15,313 nt of DNA from Ruminococcus sp. UBA7014. GTDB taxonomy: Bacteria; Bacillota; Clostridia; Oscillospirales; Ruminococcaceae. Where the stretch lies: assembly GCA_002449575.1 (NCBI GenBank), contig DJXC01000146.1, positions 1-15,313 of the forward strand, in the 5' to 3' direction. Within the stretch, counting starts at the first letter, position 1, and every line of letters begins with the position of its first letter. The notes beneath the pieces are model-generated. The model was not told the origin of the DNA. It saw only the letters and a list, made by a program, of their open reading frames with translations, and did no database searches. The position numbers and the translations under genes were made by a program. Shown here piece by piece: positions 6,639-13,984 of the stretch.

Positions 6639-8633
6639 TTAGTCATGAATAATAACCGGAAGTCCGTCTTCAATATTATCAATCAAGTTTTTCGCTTCTG
6701 ACCAGCGCATATTCAGACAGCCATGTGAACCGTTGTACATATAAACACTGCCGCCATAAGAACCACGCTTCAAATCATGGAAGCCGCAGCCGTCCCAGGT
6801 AAACGGCATCCAGAAATCAACCCACTGTTCATAGCCTTCTACTGCATAAGTGCCGAGTGTCGCACCATAGGCATGACGCAGAATCTTGAAAATGCCACGG
6901 GGTGTGCGCCGCTTGGAACTGGTTTCCAGACCGGATACAATATCATAATCCATGATAACTTCATTATCACGATAATACCAGAAATGCTGTGCGGAAATAT
7001 CTACTTCAATATAGGTCGTGCCAATATCATCTTCTTTGCGGGTATAACCCTTGCCATAACTGGTATAAATCGGTTCAATAATGACCGGGTCGCCGATTTG
7101 AATCAAGTCGATAATCTGACTGACAGTCGCTTTCTGGTCAATCTTCCAGCCGTAATTGCTGGCATCTGTCCATGGTACTGTAATCCAGCCGTCATTTTTA
7201 GCATAAAATTCACGGTCTTTGCCGTAGGTGTCCGTTTCTTCTGCCATCTGTGCGACATATTCAGCAATAGCATCCTGATTCAGCGGAATATCATGTCCGG
7301 AAGTTGTCACAAAAGAACCATCTTCTTTTTTAAGCAGCCAGCTGATGATAGTATCATTGTCCAGCAGTTTCTTTCTGTCATCAAAATCAAAAGTAATATT
7401 GCAGTTTGCATAACGGTTGTAAACTGTCAAATCATCTTCCAGGTCAGAAGCCTTGACTTTAGCACGATAGTTTTCATAACAGCCGGATTCTTCCATATTG
7501 ATAGTATTTTTTCCGGCATTGAGCTGCTCCATGATATAATTCATCAGTATAGAAACATCAAATTTATCACCAAGAGTTTCCGGCTGAATTTCAAATTTTC
7601 CGGAATCTCCACGGACAATTTTAGCATTTTGAGAAACTTCATTACCCCAGTCATGTGTTCTGATTAAATTTTCCAAATCTTCCTGAGAATAAGTGTAGTC
7701 GTATTTAATGGCATATTCTGAACTTTTAAATAATTTTGTCACCCAGTTGAAATTGCCTTCGTTGGACGCTTCGTTCAGCGCACCGGAAGGAATACTGTAA
7801 GCTGCCTTAAAATCCGCAGCCGAAAAAACAGCCTGTTCGCCTTTGGGCGTGATGAGAGTCAAATCTTTGACTTCTTTTTCTTCCAGAAGGGCATCATGTG
7901 CCTGTTCAGTTGTCATACCTGCTACAGAAAGCGAATTGATATAAGTACGTGGCAGGAATTTTCCCTGATAGCTCAACGCACCAATAAAATAAGCAGCAAT
8001 GATAACACCGGCACATCCAGCACCAATGAGAACACCCATTTTTGCACCATAACCAGCGGTTTTTTTCTTTCTTTTCTTTTTGGGAGCAGGTACAGCAGAA
8101 GTATTTTCCGGAGCAGAAACTTCTGATTTTGATGGTGTCATCTTCGGAACGTCTGTGGGAATGTCCATAGGTTCAGGTGCAGGACGTTCAGCAGCAGTAT
8201 AATTTACGACAGATTCTTTCTGAGGAATATCTGTATGAAAAACATCTGTATCAGAAAATGCTTTTTCAGAAGTAGTTTTTTCGGAGACAGCAACTGATTT
8301 GAAACGAATTTTTCTGGTCTGTTGCTTTTCTGCCGGAGCAGATGCAAAAGAGGATTCCGTTTCCGGTTCATTCTGAACTGCCAGAGATTCCCGGATTTTT
8401 GCCATTTTTTGTTTCTGTATTTCGGCAATTCGTCTCTGCATCTCAGATTCCGGAGCAGGGATTGCAGTATTATTGGAGTCAGCAGCTTGTTTTGCTTTGT
8501 TTTCCCGGACAAGGCTGTCTGCCAGTGAAGTGGATACACCAACAGCTTCCAGAATTTCTGCGGCGGACATTTTAGAAGCATCTAATTTTCCGGCAGACTG
8601 TGCTTTCTGCTCTTTGTTGTCTTGATTTTGCAA
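6639..8633 (-). CDS. Membrane-anchored L,D-transpeptidase (YkuD catalytic domain)
   Basis: A 664-residue type II membrane protein. Residues 1-185 are a hydrophilic, Ala/Glu/Pro/Lys-rich cytoplasmic segment ending in a KKKRKKK cluster. Residues about 198-221 are the single transmembrane helix. The extracellular part begins with a region like the PG_binding_4 repeats that precede YkuD domains in Firmicutes (YINSLSVAGMTTEQA, 231-245). The C-terminal 130 residues are the YkuD domain with H619 in GFHD and the SHGCLNM motif (catalytic C639, H637). These enzymes make 3-3 cross-links between peptidoglycan stem peptides or attach proteins to the wall, and are little affected by most penicillins. The start is a TTG at 8633 preceded by GAGG and AAAGG; the only nearby ATG is out of frame and in-frame M22 lacks a ribosome site. 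The gene has its own terminator and diverges from rsmA. The long cytoplasmic tail is unusual and could bind division or growth proteins (inference). Confidence 0.9.
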   Translation of the reverse strand: MQNQDNKEQKAQSAGKLDASKMSAAEILEAVGVSTSLADSLVRENKAKQAADSNNTAIPAPESEMQRRIAEIQKQKMAKIRESLAVQNEPETESSFASAPAEKQQTRKIRFKSVAVSEKTTSEKAFSDTDVFHTDIPQKESVVNYTAAERPAPEPMDIPTDVPKMTPSKSEVSAPENTSAVPAPKKKRKKKTAGYGAKMGVLIGAGCAGVIIAAYFIGALSYQGKFLPRTYINSLSVAGMTTEQAHDALLEEKEVKDLTLITPKGEQAVFSAADFKAAYSIPSGALNEASNEGNFNWVTKLFKSSEYAIKYDYTYSQEDLENLIRTHDWGNEVSQNAKIVRGDSGKFEIQPETLGDKFDVSILMNYIMEQLNAGKNTINMEESGCYENYRAKVKASDLEDDLTVYNRYANCNITFDFDDRKKLLDNDTIISWLLKKEDGSFVTTSGHDIPLNQDAIAEYVAQMAEETDTYGKDREFYAKNDGWITVPWTDASNYGWKIDQKATVSQIIDLIQIGDPVIIEPIYTSYGKGYTRKEDDIGTTYIEVDISAQHFWYYRDNEVIMDYDIVSGLETSSKRRTPRGIFKILRHAYGATLGTYAVEGYEQWVDFWMPFTWDGCGFHDLKRGSYGGSVYMYNGSHGCLNMRWSEAKNLIDNIEDGLPVIIHD

Positions 8634-8661
8634 AATGCCTCATTCCTTTCTTATCTTCAAA

Positions 8662-8681
8662 ACCGCTGACGTCACAGCGGT
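8662..8681 (-). other. Hairpin in the L,D-transpeptidase leader
   Basis: ACCGCTG and CAGCGGT form a 7-bp stem with a 6-nt loop, about 30-50 nt upstream of the TTG start. On the transcribed strand the stem is followed by TTT and GAAG. It is GC-rich in an AT-rich region. It could be a weak attenuator or a leader-stabilising hairpin; the T run is too short for a confident terminator. Confidence 0.35.
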
Positions 8682-8707
8682 GTGTCGTTATCTGTTGTCT
8701 AACTTCT

Positions 8708-8713
8708 AGTATA
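8708..8713 (-). promoter_or_regulatory. Extended -10 element of the L,D-transpeptidase promoter
   Basis: The minus strand reads TGG followed by TATACT, an extended -10 element. The -35 region 17 nt upstream (TTTCTT) is poor, so the TG extension or an activator would be needed. The leader would be about 65-70 nt. Confidence 0.5.
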
Positions 8714-8827
8714 CCACATTCTTCGCCACAAAGAAATGAATAATAAGTTACAATTTGATAACAATCTGTTGGCTTTTTGATACTTTTTACTTTTTTGGAA
8801 AAAATACTTGTTTTGGTGAAGAAATAA

Positions 8828-8856
8828 TTGACATTTTTTCTAAAATATGTTATACT
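8828..8856 (+). promoter_or_regulatory. Sigma-A promoter of rsmA
   Basis: A perfect TTGACA (8828-8833), a 17-nt spacer and TATACT (8851-8856), with a TG extension at 8848-8849. Transcription would begin near 8863, so an in-frame TTG codon at 8828 lies inside the promoter and cannot start translation of this transcript. Confidence 0.85.
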
Positions 8857-8893
8857 AAAAAATAATGATAATCTTAAAAAAAGGAATGATACC

Positions 8894-9763
8894 ATGCCGG
8901 AATTAACAGATATGAATTATATCAGGGAAGTCATGCAGCATCACGGATTTCAGACTTCCAAATCACTGGGGCAGAATTTTATTATCAATCCGGGAATCTG
9001 TCCGAAAATGGCAGAACTGGGAAATGCAAAGCCGGGGTTCGGAATTCTGGAAATCGGGACAGGAGTCGGCGTACTGACAAAGGAGCTGGCAAAGCGTGCC
9101 GAGAAAGTTGCAGCAGTGGAACTTGACGAAAAATTATTTCCGATTCTGGAAGAAACACTCTCAGAATTTGAAAATCTGAAAATCATTCATGCAGATGCCC
9201 TCAAATATGATTTAAAAAAACTGATTCAGGAAGAATTTGACGGTCTGGAAGCGGCTGTCTGTGCAAATCTGCCGTATTATATCACCTCTCCGCTGATTAT
9301 GAAACTTCTGGAAGAAAAACTGCCTGTGAAGACTATCACAGTTATGGTACAGAAGGAAGCGGCACAGAGACTTTGTGCGCCTGTCGGAAGCCGGGAAAGC
9401 GGTGCTGTCACTGTTGCAGTGGCTTATTATGGAAAAGCTGTGAAATTATTCGATGTTTCCAGAGGGAGTTTTCTGCCAGCACCGAATGTGGATTCTGCGG
9501 TGATTCAGATAACACGCTATCCGGAAAATATCTGGAATGTACAGGACGAAGCTTTATTTTTCCGCATGGTCAAAACAGGATTCTCACAAAGAAGAAAACA
9601 GCTCGCCGGAGTGCTTGCCGGAGGGCTGAATATTCCGAAAGAAAAGATGAAAGAAATTTTCAGTCAGGCAGAAATTGCGCCTTCTGTCCGGATAGAAGCC
9701 CTCACTATGCCGGAGTTGGTAAAATTAAGTAACTGTATCAGCAATAAAATAAATTTATCCTAA
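8894..9763 (+). CDS. rsmA: 16S rRNA (adenine1518-N6/adenine1519-N6)-dimethyltransferase
   Basis: A 289-residue enzyme, also called KsgA, of normal family length. It transfers four methyl groups from S-adenosylmethionine to two adjacent adenines near the 3' end of 16S rRNA late in small-subunit assembly; loss of it gives kasugamycin resistance. The sequence shows the N-terminal SLGQNFI (24-30), SAM-binding motif I LEIGTGVGVLT (52-62), acidic E76 in VELD, D101 in HADAL, catalytic motif IV NLPYYITS (125-132), and the C-terminal SQRRKQL (231-237) used in rRNA contact. The ATG at 8894 follows AAAAAAGGA at 8 nt spacing and lies about 30 nt after the predicted transcription start. No ordinary terminator follows; a G-rich inverted repeat comes next. 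The usual Firmicute neighbours (rnmV, tatD) are not seen here. Confidence 0.95.
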   Translation: MPELTDMNYIREVMQHHGFQTSKSLGQNFIINPGICPKMAELGNAKPGFGILEIGTGVGVLTKELAKRAEKVAAVELDEKLFPILEETLSEFENLKIIHADALKYDLKKLIQEEFDGLEAAVCANLPYYITSPLIMKLLEEKLPVKTITVMVQKEAAQRLCAPVGSRESGAVTVAVAYYGKAVKLFDVSRGSFLPAPNVDSAVIQITRYPENIWNVQDEALFFRMVKTGFSQRRKQLAGVLAGGLNIPKEKMKEIFSQAEIAPSVRIEALTMPELVKLSNCISNKINLS

Positions 9764-9771
9764 CCAAGTCA

Positions 9772-9864
9772 GGGAGGGTTGGGAGGGTTTACTATCCCTT
9801 CGCACAAAAAAACAGATTTTAAAAAAATAGATAAAGGGTACTGTACGAGCCTCCCAACCCTCCC
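9772..9864. repeat. Long inverted repeat with a G-quadruplex arm
   Basis: GGGAGGGTTGGGAGG (9772-9786) and its exact complement CCTCCCAACCCTCCC (9850-9864) flank 63 bp. With G9787, the left arm is a textbook four-run G-quadruplex motif with loops of 1, 2 and 1 nt on the plus strand. The right arm gives three GGG runs and one GG on the minus strand. An inner pairing, CCCTT (9796-9800) with AAGGG (9834-9838), could extend the hairpin. It starts 8 bp after the rsmA stop codon and ends 41 bp before the next gene. It lacks a T run, so it is not an ordinary terminator. There is no visible target-site duplication, but a small miniature transposable element (MITE-like) repeat remains possible. Confidence 0.7.
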
Positions 9865-9905
9865 AAAATAATATAAAATTATTCTTACTGAAAGAAGGCA
9901 AATAC

Positions 9906-11345
9906 ATGGGACTCGTGATTGATAACGGCTGTCATATCCGGAATTATACTTCCAAAGATAAAGAAATTCTCATCATTCCGGCAACTGTTACGGAAATCGG
10001 CAGTTTTTCTCTTGACTGCCATCCGGAACTCAAAGAAATTTATATTCCGAATGGTGTTCGGGAAATCGGCTATCATGTATTTTATGAGTGTTTCGGACTG
10101 GAAAAAATTTCCGTAGGCGGAGGAAACTGGGAGTTCTGTGATATTGATGGTGTACTGTACAACAGGAAAAAAACAAAACTGTTGTGCTGTCCGGGAGGAC
10201 GGGAAAAAATTCACATTCCGGCACAGGTCACAGAAATCGAGGAAGCAAATGCTTTCGCCGGATGTGTCAGTCTGAAAGAAATTACAGTTGACAGCAAAAA
10301 TCCGAAATTTGTCACTCTTGACGGTATCCTCTACGAGCATAACGGCAAAATTCTGACAAAATTAATCCGCTGTCCGGTCGATAAGATTTCCGTGCATATT
10401 CCGGAGAGTGTTACAGGCATTTACAGGCACGCATTTGAACACTGTGCCAAACTGCAAGAAATCACCATTCCGGAAAGTGTCACCCAGGTAGAAGATTATA
10501 CATTCCGGTACTGTAAAAATCTGAGACAGGTACATTTCCCGAAAACCTTGAAAGATATCGGTCAGCATTGCTTTTCAGAATGCGACAGCCTGACAGAAAT
10601 GATTCCGCCAAAAGGTCTGAAATCCATCAGACCGGCGGCGTTTAATTACTGCAAAAATCTGAATCATCTTGTCATTCCGGAAAGTGTGCGTTTTGTAGGA
10701 TATATTGCTTATTCGTGCAGTTCTCTGGAGCATCTGACCTGTCAGGGCATTACGCTCACCAGACAGGAATATGCAAACCTGCCGGATATTGCAGATAGTC
10801 TTATCTATATGATTGTCCGGAAAGAACTGAACCAGAATATGGATTTGAAAATAAAATATCCGGTGCTGTATCAGATGTTTCTCATGAATCAGGAGGATTC
10901 AAAAATTTACAGCCATATCCAGGAACATTTTGATAATATTATCAAAAGTCTTATCCGGAACAATCAGGGGCAGTATGTCACGGATTATCTGCAATCGTTC
11001 CGGAGCTGTGTCCGTGCCGAAAATCTGAAAGAATTTATTCAGTGTGCCATTGAAAATAAAAAATTTGAAATCCTGTTCTGGCTGTTTCAGAAATACCCCG
11101 ATAACAAACAAATCCCTCAGTATCTGAACAATCAGTTTAACGAAGTTATCTTGCAGCTTATCTATGAAAAATCCGTGAAAGCTGTGCAAGGATATATAGA
11201 AGCATTTCCGCAGCACCTGCATACAAAAAATCTGGATGAGTTCATCCGCTGGGCAATTGACTGTCAGAATTATGAAATTCAGCTCTGGCTTACAAATTTG
11301 AAATATCAGCAAGGAAACTTTACTGAAAAAGACTGGACTTTATAA
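9906..11345 (+). CDS. Leucine-rich repeat protein (BspA/LRR_5 type) with duplicated helical C-terminal repeat
   Basis: A 479-residue protein with no signal peptide, anchor or dockerin, so probably cytoplasmic. Residues 20-280 are LRR_5/BspA-type leucine-rich repeats of the form x-IPxxVxxIxxxAFxxCxxLxxI. The proline recurs at 25 and 48, and then exactly every 23 residues at 166, 189, 212, 235 and 258. Two longer units (about 48-105 and 105-166) carry the inserted DGVLYN / DGILYE strand typical of BspA proteins. The C-terminus is alpha-helical and contains an internal duplication: 358-397 (YVTDYLQ...LKEFIQCAIENKKFEILFWL) resembles 427-467 (VQGYIEA...LDEFIRWAIDCQNYEIQLWL), an ankyrin-like helical unit. 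LRRs bind proteins, but the partner is unknown. The start has AGAAGG 7 nt upstream. No own promoter is evident, so co-transcription with rsmA through the G-rich inverted repeat is possible. Confidence 0.88.
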   Translation: MGLVIDNGCHIRNYTSKDKEILIIPATVTEIGSFSLDCHPELKEIYIPNGVREIGYHVFYECFGLEKISVGGGNWEFCDIDGVLYNRKKTKLLCCPGGREKIHIPAQVTEIEEANAFAGCVSLKEITVDSKNPKFVTLDGILYEHNGKILTKLIRCPVDKISVHIPESVTGIYRHAFEHCAKLQEITIPESVTQVEDYTFRYCKNLRQVHFPKTLKDIGQHCFSECDSLTEMIPPKGLKSIRPAAFNYCKNLNHLVIPESVRFVGYIAYSCSSLEHLTCQGITLTRQEYANLPDIADSLIYMIVRKELNQNMDLKIKYPVLYQMFLMNQEDSKIYSHIQEHFDNIIKSLIRNNQGQYVTDYLQSFRSCVRAENLKEFIQCAIENKKFEILFWLFQKYPDNKQIPQYLNNQFNEVILQLIYEKSVKAVQGYIEAFPQHLHTKNLDEFIRWAIDCQNYEIQLWLTNLKYQQGNFTEKDWTL

Positions 11346-11426
11346 ATCCCGGAAATATCCGGAAAAATGACAAATCGCAGGAAATATCAGACTTTCTTAC
11401 TAAAAAATCTGAATATAGCACCACAG

Positions 11427-11434
11427 TTCGACAA
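11427..11434 (-). promoter_or_regulatory. Spo0A box upstream of spoIIE
   Basis: On the minus strand, positions 11427-11436 read ATTTGTCGAA around the core TTGTCGAA, matching the Spo0A (0A) box consensus TTTGTCGAA. It ends 20 bp before the -10 element, in the -35 region. In Bacillus subtilis, spoIIE uses a sigma-A promoter with an over-long spacer that Spo0A~P activates from boxes overlapping -35; the arrangement here is the same. A weaker match (ATGACAAAT) lies at 11367-11375. Confidence 0.7.
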
Positions 11435-11451
11435 ATTTCGCAGACAATTTC

Positions 11452-11460
11452 TGCTATAAT
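11452..11460 (+). promoter_or_regulatory. Extended -10 element of the spoIIE promoter
   Basis: TGC followed by a perfect TATAAT (11455-11460). No -35 hexamer is found 17 nt upstream (CAAATT); the closest -35-like sequence overlaps the Spo0A box about 21 nt away. This is expected of an activator-dependent promoter. Transcription would begin near 11467, about 32 nt before the start codon. Confidence 0.7.
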
Positions 11461-11498
11461 AAATTTATGATTTATTATATGCAGGGAGCTGGTTTGTC

Positions 11499-13760
11499 AT
11501 GCTGAAAAAATTATGCAAATCCGAATGGATTATGATACCTTTCTGCTGTGTGCTTGCTACAGGCGGGGGGTATCTTCTGTCGATGGGAACGGTCAGTGGT
11601 GCAGTATCGCCGTTAGCCGCCGCAGTTGCCGGAATATGCAGTCCACTGTATAGTTTCTGCCTTTTGCTGGGAAGTCTGATTGCCTACTGTATACAGGGCG
11701 CACCGGAAGAAATGCAGTTTCTGCTGACCTGCTTGATTTCGCTGCTTTGTATCCGGATTTTTTTCTGTGAAAATGAAAAGCCTTGGCTTTCTGGAGTGCT
11801 GACGGCTGTCACCTGTATCGGTGCAGGTGTTATGACAGATTTGCTGTTCCGGAATGCGGACGGAAAACTGCCGCTATATATTCTGGAATCGTTTCTGACT
11901 GGAACAGCAGCATATTTCTTTTCCGATGCAGTGCAGAGTTTCCGCAAAGACCAGAAAATTACGCTCAGTGCCGGGAAAAGCTTTACTTATGCGGTCTGTT
12001 ATCTGCTGACCATTACAGCACTTTGTAGTTTGGACTTGAAATTTTGTAATCTGGGGAGAATTCTAGGCATTACCGTAACTTTATTAGCCTCCCGGCAATT
12101 CCGTCAGTCAGCCGGAACGCTCTGCGGTGCGCTGACGGCTTGCGGCGTTGTATTATGCAGTGTATCACTGGGAATGCCTCTGTTATTTCTTCCGGTGACA
12201 GCAATGCTTGCCGGATTTCTGTACCGGATTCCGAATGCGTTTTATATTCCGGTCTTCTTTCTGATGCAGATATTCAGCAGTGCCGTATTTGACAGCAGTA
12301 TCGGCATTATCAAAGTTCTGGCGGAACTTGTTGTGACTTGTACATTGTATGCCATATTTTGTCAGACAGAATTCCGGAAATTCATCGCCGTGCCGGAACG
12401 TGTTCCGATGGGACAAAGACAAGTGATTCAGCAGGAAATATTTCTCAGCACGGCATTACAGGAACTCAGAGAAGAAACTTCCGCAGTAATGCGGCATTTA
12501 ACTGTCAGCACACTGCCTGACCCCGTTCAGCAGGTACAACAGAATCTTTGTCAGAACTGTAAATATTGTTCCCGGTGCTGGAAGCAGAACCCGGAACAAA
12601 CTGCACAGGCATTCCGGCAGATGCTGCACATGCCTTCTGTTATTTCCGAAACGCTGGAAGCCTGTCCGGAACGCCGGCGTATTGCTGATATGATGGCTGT
12701 TTTTCTCCAGCGGCGCACTGTCCGCCAGATGCAGAACACTGCCTTGCTCCAGAGCCGCAGTATGATGCTCGAATCGCTGCATATGCTCGAACATCTGGCA
12801 GCAGATTCTGCACGGCGGCGAGCTATGCTGTGTTGTGATGCTGAAACAGCAGTCCTGAAAAATATTCTTCTGCGGTGCGCTGTCAGCGATGAAGGCTGTT
12901 TTGTCAGCCGTCTGCGGAATGGTCGCTATACAGCAGAAGTCTATTCTGAAAAGGAAGCCTTTCCGCTTGCAACAATTCAGGAATTACTAAGCCGTCATCT
13001 GGATACGGAAATAAAAGCAGTTTCATTTTCTCACAAAAATCTGACTCGTTACTGTTTTTATGAAGTGCCTGCCTATCATCTGGACTATGCCATGCAAAGC
13101 CGGAATGCACCTGCCTATGAACGCTGCGGAGACCATGCAGAGGCATTTACGGATGCTGTCGGAAATCAGTATCTTGTTCTTTCTGATGGTATGGGCAGCG
13201 GCAGTGCGGCTTCTCTGGCTTCTCGCATTGCCGTGAAAACGTTCCGGAATCTGATAAGCTGTGAAATGTCTCTGGATTCAGCGGTTCGACTGCTGAATAC
13301 CCTTCTCATGACAGAAACCAATACTGAAAATTTTGCTACTTTGGATATTTTATTTCTCAATGCTGATACCGGAGAATTAACATTCTGCAAGTCTGGTTCG
13401 GCGGCTTCGCTGTTCTGCCGGAAAAATGAAATGCAACAGATTGCAGCAAAAAGCTTTCCGTTGGGCATGATGCCTGATGCTGTACCATTCCGGACAAAAT
13501 TACAGGCACAGAAAGGAGATTATCTGCTTTTGCTTTCCGATGGCATCAGCGAGGCGGAATATCCTTATATCCGTCAGATACTTGCACAAACTCCCGAACC
13601 GGAACAGATACTGGATTCTGTATTTGAAAAAGCAGCAGTATTTCACGGTGGTACAATTCGGGACGATATGACAGTCATTGCGGCACGGACAGAAAGCCGT
13701 GTGCCGCTTTCCGTCAGCAAAAAACGGCAGAATTCGGAGGACAGCGTGACAATCCGGTAA
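11499..13760 (+). CDS. spoIIE: Stage II sporulation protein E (membrane PP2C phosphatase)
   Basis: A 753-residue protein, somewhat shorter than the Bacillus protein (827). Residues about 10-300 are a membrane region of roughly ten hydrophobic helices. A central region (about 300-540) follows, with a cysteine cluster C351-x2-C354-x2-C357-x2-C360-W. The C-terminal part is a PP2C phosphatase: metal-binding D563 in LSDGMGSG, D681 in LSDGISE, and D722/D723 in RDDMTV. In sporulating Firmicutes SpoIIE sits at the polar septum and dephosphorylates the anti-anti-sigma factor SpoIIAA, releasing sigma-F in the forespore. All metal-binding aspartates are present, so an active enzyme is expected. The ATG at 11499 has GGGAG 10 nt upstream. 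Its control region has a Spo0A box. No clear terminator follows. Its presence implies that the organism, or a recent ancestor, can form endospores. Confidence 0.94.
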   Translation: MLKKLCKSEWIMIPFCCVLATGGGYLLSMGTVSGAVSPLAAAVAGICSPLYSFCLLLGSLIAYCIQGAPEEMQFLLTCLISLLCIRIFFCENEKPWLSGVLTAVTCIGAGVMTDLLFRNADGKLPLYILESFLTGTAAYFFSDAVQSFRKDQKITLSAGKSFTYAVCYLLTITALCSLDLKFCNLGRILGITVTLLASRQFRQSAGTLCGALTACGVVLCSVSLGMPLLFLPVTAMLAGFLYRIPNAFYIPVFFLMQIFSSAVFDSSIGIIKVLAELVVTCTLYAIFCQTEFRKFIAVPERVPMGQRQVIQQEIFLSTALQELREETSAVMRHLTVSTLPDPVQQVQQNLCQNCKYCSRCWKQNPEQTAQAFRQMLHMPSVISETLEACPERRRIADMMAVFLQRRTVRQMQNTALLQSRSMMLESLHMLEHLAADSARRRAMLCCDAETAVLKNILLRCAVSDEGCFVSRLRNGRYTAEVYSEKEAFPLATIQELLSRHLDTEIKAVSFSHKNLTRYCFYEVPAYHLDYAMQSRNAPAYERCGDHAEAFTDAVGNQYLVLSDGMGSGSAASLASRIAVKTFRNLISCEMSLDSAVRLLNTLLMTETNTENFATLDILFLNADTGELTFCKSGSAASLFCRKNEMQQIAAKSFPLGMMPDAVPFRTKLQAQKGDYLLLLSDGISEAEYPYIRQILAQTPEPEQILDSVFEKAAVFHGGTIRDDMTVIAARTESRVPLSVSKKRQNSEDSVTIR

Positions 13761-13984
13761 AAATTTCCATATTTTTCAGTCAATATGCACAAATTTTAAC
13801 TGCTAAAATTATTGAAACATATAAAATTTTCATGCCATGCGTAAGAACACTTGAAAAATTCTTTATTTTCTGGTAAAATATAAACAGAGATTATAGAGGA
13901 AACCAAAACAGTCTGCTCTTTCTCCAAAATTTAGAAAACAAACCAAAACCAGACGATTGGCAAATTCAAGTAAGAAAGGATTAA
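13761..13984 (+). other. AT-rich gap after spoIIE, start of the glgB leader
   Basis: No convincing gene or terminator is seen from the spoIIE stop to the promoter at 13851-13879. After the predicted start near 13886 comes an A-rich, weakly structured stretch with no start codon in a good context. AACCAAAAC occurs twice, at 13901-13909 and 13941-13949. GTCTGC (13911-13916) could compete for GCAGAC at 14009-14014, and CTCTTTCTC (13916-13924) could pair with GAGAAGAG (14072-14079). These would be alternative folds with the RNA core downstream. Confidence 0.4.
13851..13879 (+). promoter_or_regulatory. Sigma-A promoter of the glgB leader
   Basis: TTGAAA (13851-13856), a 17-nt spacer and TAAAAT (13874-13879), preceded by TGG as an extended -10. 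Transcription would begin near 13886, giving a leader of about 260 nt before the glgB ATG, or the promoter of a separate RNA. Confidence 0.65.

Noticed and set aside
6777..7667. A 296-codon plus-strand frame opposite the L,D-transpeptidase
   Set aside because: It is the antisense shadow of a gene with clear catalytic motifs; the peptide has no recognisable domain and no ribosome site.
8572..8895. A 107-codon minus-strand frame across the rsmA-transpeptidase gap
   Set aside because: It spans both promoters and ends as an out-of-frame overlap of the transpeptidase start. The AAAGGA abuts its internal ATG with no spacing, so it is unlikely to be translated.
9772..9864. The inverted repeat after rsmA as a standard intrinsic terminator
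   Set aside because: The loop is over 60 nt and the stem is followed by A-rich rather than T-rich sequence on the plus strand.
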